From assembly GCA_036676475.1 (NCBI GenBank), contig JAKFCU010000084.1, positions 3,973-67,972 on the forward strand: a DNA stretch of 64,000 bases, written 5' to 3'. How positions within the stretch are numbered: position 1 is the stretch's first letter; each line of letters begins with the position of its first letter. The DNA is from LC029 sp036676475 (GTDB taxonomy: Bacteria; Bacillota; Bacilli; Aneurinibacillales; RAOX-1). The notes under the pieces were generated by a model that was given only the letters and a program-made list of their open reading frames with translations, was not told the origin of the DNA and did not search any database. This document shows, piece after piece, positions 61,896-64,000 of the stretch. The translations under genes and the position numbers were made by a program.

Positions 61896-61908
61896 CGATA
61901 GGTATAAG

Positions 61909-61949
61909 TAAAAAAATCCCTCCTAAGACACCATGTGTTCAGGAGGGAC
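61909..61949 (-). terminator. Terminator of the triple-PAS kinase gene
   Basis: Minus strand TCCCTCCT...AGGAGGGA followed by seven or more T. Confidence 0.87.
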
Positions 61950-61955
61950 TTACCT

Positions 61956-63764
61956 TTAAGAAAATGATTTTATGGAAAGTGATTCAATCGGCAACGTGAT
62001 TTCTATCCTAGTTCCTTTGTTTACTTTACTAGAAACAAGGATACTTCCGCCGTGTTGCTTGATGATATTGCTGCTGATCATAAAGCCTAATCCCGTTCCA
62101 CTCTGCTTGGTTGTAAAGAATGGCTGTCCTAATTTAGCTAACTCTTCTTCTGACATACCAGAACCCTGGTCTGAAATACGCACACACAGGTTTCCAGGAT
62201 AGATCCTTATCACTTCAATGAGCACTATTCCTCCGACTGGCATAGCTTCCACAGCATTTTTTATGAAATTGATAAATACTTGCTTCAACTGATTTTCATC
62301 GCAAGGAAGGTACGTCTGTTCTGCTTCGACCCTCAACTGTAATTGAACACTATGAAGATGGGCTTGAGAATCCAAGAGTGAAATCACTTGCTTTAAAATA
62401 GTCTCTAAATTGCATTGGGCAATTTTAACTACCTGCGGCTTGGCAAGAATCAATAACTCTGACAGGATGAGTTCAATCCGGTTCATCTCAGAGGAAATAA
62501 TATCGAGATAATCTTTTCGGTGCTCGAGATCTTTTTTCATTAAGTCAAAGAAACCTTTTATTGCTGTTAAAGGATTTCGAATTTCATGGGCAATTCCTGC
62601 TGCCAACTGTCCTGTTACTGAAAGTTTTTCGGAATTTTGGAGCAGCTCCTGGGTTTTCTTCCTCTCTGAGATATCCCGGACAATGGTATGTACAGCCGGT
62701 TGCCCCTCAAAGATCGTGGGCAATGACACCATCTCAACATTAATCTCCTGCCCATCTAGCCGAATCAATTTCAGCTCTCTGGTTTCTCCCATCTCAACTT
62801 TGACAAACCTATCCCTCTCCTCTTCTCGACAAAGAGGATGAATGAATTCAACAGGGCTTATACTTTTAATTTCCTCTTTATTCTTCCCCCCAAGCAACTT
62901 GACTGCTGTATCATTAACGTATAACGACTTGCCATTGTTACCTATCATAATCGCATCAGGCGAATGTTCTACAAGGTAGCGATAGCTTTCTTCACGTTCC
63001 CGTAGTTTTTTGCTTTTCTCTCTAAATTCCGTTATGTCTTTAGCTATCCCATATATCCCCACGATTTCATGGTCTATCATGATAGGTATATTCGTAATTC
63101 TTAACTTGATCAGATGTCCCTTTTTATGAATAATAGAAATCTCATAATCCTGGGGAACCCCCTGTATCGTTTGCTGAAAGTATCCGGCTACCCTTTCTTG
63201 ATCTTCCGGAATGACAATGGATTCAAAATGGAGAATCTCACTTGCTGCATAACCGGTCACCCTTTCACAAGCGGAGTTCACACTTAGCATATCCCCATCA
63301 GGAGATAATGAAAAAACAAGGTCAGGATGTTTTTCAAATAATGATTTGTATCGTTGCTCACTCTCCTTGAGAAGCAACTCCGCCCTTTTTCTGGCGGAAA
63401 TATCTTGGATTTGGGCAATGTAATACAGAGGTCTTCCTTGGTCATCATGGACCAGAGAACCACTTAACAAGACCCAAACTGGATGTCCAAATTGATGGAT
63501 ATATCTCTTTTCCATTTCGTAGGAATTTAACTTTCCTGCTAAGAGCTTTACTAAAAATTCAAAGTCAAGCGGCAAGTCATCCGGATGAGTCATCTCTTGA
63601 AACGTTTTGTTAAGTAATTCCTGTTCGGAGTACCCCACAATGGCGGTTAAAGCCGAATTGACCTTCAGCCATCTCCCATCAAGCCCCACTAATGCCATTC
63701 CGATCGATGAGTATTTAAAGGCCTGTGAGAACAACGATTCAGTTCCTAATTGTAATTCACTCAC
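61956..63764 (-). CDS. Triple-PAS sensor histidine kinase (sporulation-kinase-like)
   Basis: 602 residues from GTG at 63764, chosen because AGAGGG lies 7-8 nt upstream; the frame is open further to 63890 but that part contains a strong hairpin and non-conserved sequence. Three PAS/PAC modules (about 10-135, 140-258, 262-380; e.g. AFKYSSIGMALVGLDGRWLKVN, IQDISARKR). A HisKA follows (VTGQLAAGIAHEIRNPLTAIKGFFDLM, His in AHEIRNP) with HATPase (QVFINFIKNAVEAMP; GTGLGFMIS). No membrane helices, so cytoplasmic. It resembles KinA/KinE-type orphan kinases feeding the Spo0 phosphorelay. No response regulator is adjacent. Confidence 0.9.
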   Translation of the reverse strand: MSELQLGTESLFSQAFKYSSIGMALVGLDGRWLKVNSALTAIVGYSEQELLNKTFQEMTHPDDLPLDFEFLVKLLAGKLNSYEMEKRYIHQFGHPVWVLLSGSLVHDDQGRPLYYIAQIQDISARKRAELLLKESEQRYKSLFEKHPDLVFSLSPDGDMLSVNSACERVTGYAASEILHFESIVIPEDQERVAGYFQQTIQGVPQDYEISIIHKKGHLIKLRITNIPIMIDHEIVGIYGIAKDITEFREKSKKLREREESYRYLVEHSPDAIMIGNNGKSLYVNDTAVKLLGGKNKEEIKSISPVEFIHPLCREEERDRFVKVEMGETRELKLIRLDGQEINVEMVSLPTIFEGQPAVHTIVRDISERKKTQELLQNSEKLSVTGQLAAGIAHEIRNPLTAIKGFFDLMKKDLEHRKDYLDIISSEMNRIELILSELLILAKPQVVKIAQCNLETILKQVISLLDSQAHLHSVQLQLRVEAEQTYLPCDENQLKQVFINFIKNAVEAMPVGGIVLIEVIRIYPGNLCVRISDQGSGMSEEELAKLGQPFFTTKQSGTGLGFMISSNIIKQHGGSILVSSKVNKGTRIEITLPIESLSIKSFS

Positions 63765-63795
63765 TCGATATCCCTCTGTCTTTCTTAAATTGATA

Positions 63796-63841
63796 TGCCA
63801 AAAGTCGAAATAACAGCCTTTCCGCTCTATTTCGACTTTTG
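63796..63841 (-). promoter_or_regulatory. Long inverted repeat in the kinase leader
   Basis: CAAAAGTCGAAATA (63796 on) and TATTTCGACTTTTG are perfect 14-bp arms around a 15-17-nt loop, ending about 25 bp before the kinase ribosome binding site. No T run follows, so it is not a terminator. Each arm contains GTCGAA, resembling the core of Spo0A boxes (TGTCGAA). Confidence 0.5.
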
Positions 63842-63901
63842 ACCACACCGGATCAGGGCCTTTTCCAACATGAAAATATTTGTTCTCCAATTATTTCCAT
63901 T

Positions 63902-63945
63902 AAAAACAACATCTAGTGTTAATAGTAACACCAGATGTCGTTTCT
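63902..63945 (-). terminator. Terminator of a gene beyond the window edge
   Basis: Minus strand ACATCTGGTGTTA...TAACACTAGATGT then TGTTTTT. Confidence 0.75.
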
Positions 63946-64000
63946 CTGGACTTCTGAATCTTTTTATGTACTTTAAATTTGTCTCTTTATTTACTTTGAA

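Overview
The window looks like a chromosome segment of an aerobic, endospore-former-type Firmicute of the order Bacillales, probably near Paenibacillaceae/Aneurinibacillaceae (Brevibacillus- or Ammoniphilus-like). The evidence is strong AGGAGG ribosome binding sites, frequent TTG/GTG starts, the B. subtilis-type puc and fadNA gene sets, SLH surface proteins and a sporulation-kinase-like sensor. The genus is an inference. No rRNA, tRNA or CRISPR array was seen. Almost all genes are on the minus strand.

Region 1 (1-10026) is purine salvage and catabolism. A xanthine dehydrogenase operon (pucE-A-B-C-D order, minus strand, last gene cut by the window edge) sits behind a purine-type riboswitch fused to a terminator. 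Next comes a selenocysteine formate dehydrogenase with an in-frame UGA and a textbook bacterial SECIS hairpin. Diverging from it are an NCS2 purine permease and adenine deaminase.

Region 2 (10053-12576) holds a TSUP-family transporter, a deletion-damaged PDDEXK_2 nuclease/transposase and a 159-bp MITE-like element inserted in the loop of an old terminator.

Region 3 (12577-33518) is the most unusual part: six exported proteins that combine cohesin-like domains, dockerin-like EF-hand modules and SLH cell-wall anchors, with Ig-like, InlB-type and BNR-like modules. They come with a dual-kinase hybrid sensor and a REC-BTAD response regulator. Duplicated gene ends show that part of the region arose by segmental duplication. 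This resembles a non-cellulosomal cohesin/dockerin surface assembly.

Region 4 (33810-38628) holds a phage-tail-collar protein, a GNAT acetyltransferase, a tail-chaperone-like protein and a broken or split MACPF (perforin-like) operon. A shared upstream element recurs at three loci.

Region 5 (38629-42600) carries thiol peroxidase, a polyferredoxin membrane protein and a NarL-type two-component system.

Region 6 (42740-54297) holds a minimal bacterial microcompartment operon: amidohydrolase, ANTAR regulator, allantoinase-like enzyme, cysteine hydrolase, BMC-H and BMC-P. It is preceded by a second purine riboswitch whose L3 loop is interrupted by a 355-bp structured element that looks like a non-autonomous IS200/IS605-superfamily (HEARO/omega-RNA-like) insertion. 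A TctABC transporter with a CitAB-type two-component system and a CHRD protein lie upstream.

Region 7 (54347-64000) contains a TerC-family protein, truncated haemoglobin, fadA and fadN, psiE, a Bcr/CflA drug exporter and a triple-PAS kinase.

The unifying theme of regions 1 and 6 is purine breakdown: permease, adenine deaminase, a guanine-deaminase-like amidohydrolase, xanthine dehydrogenase and an allantoinase-like enzyme, with two ON-type purine riboswitches (one apparently broken) as sensors.
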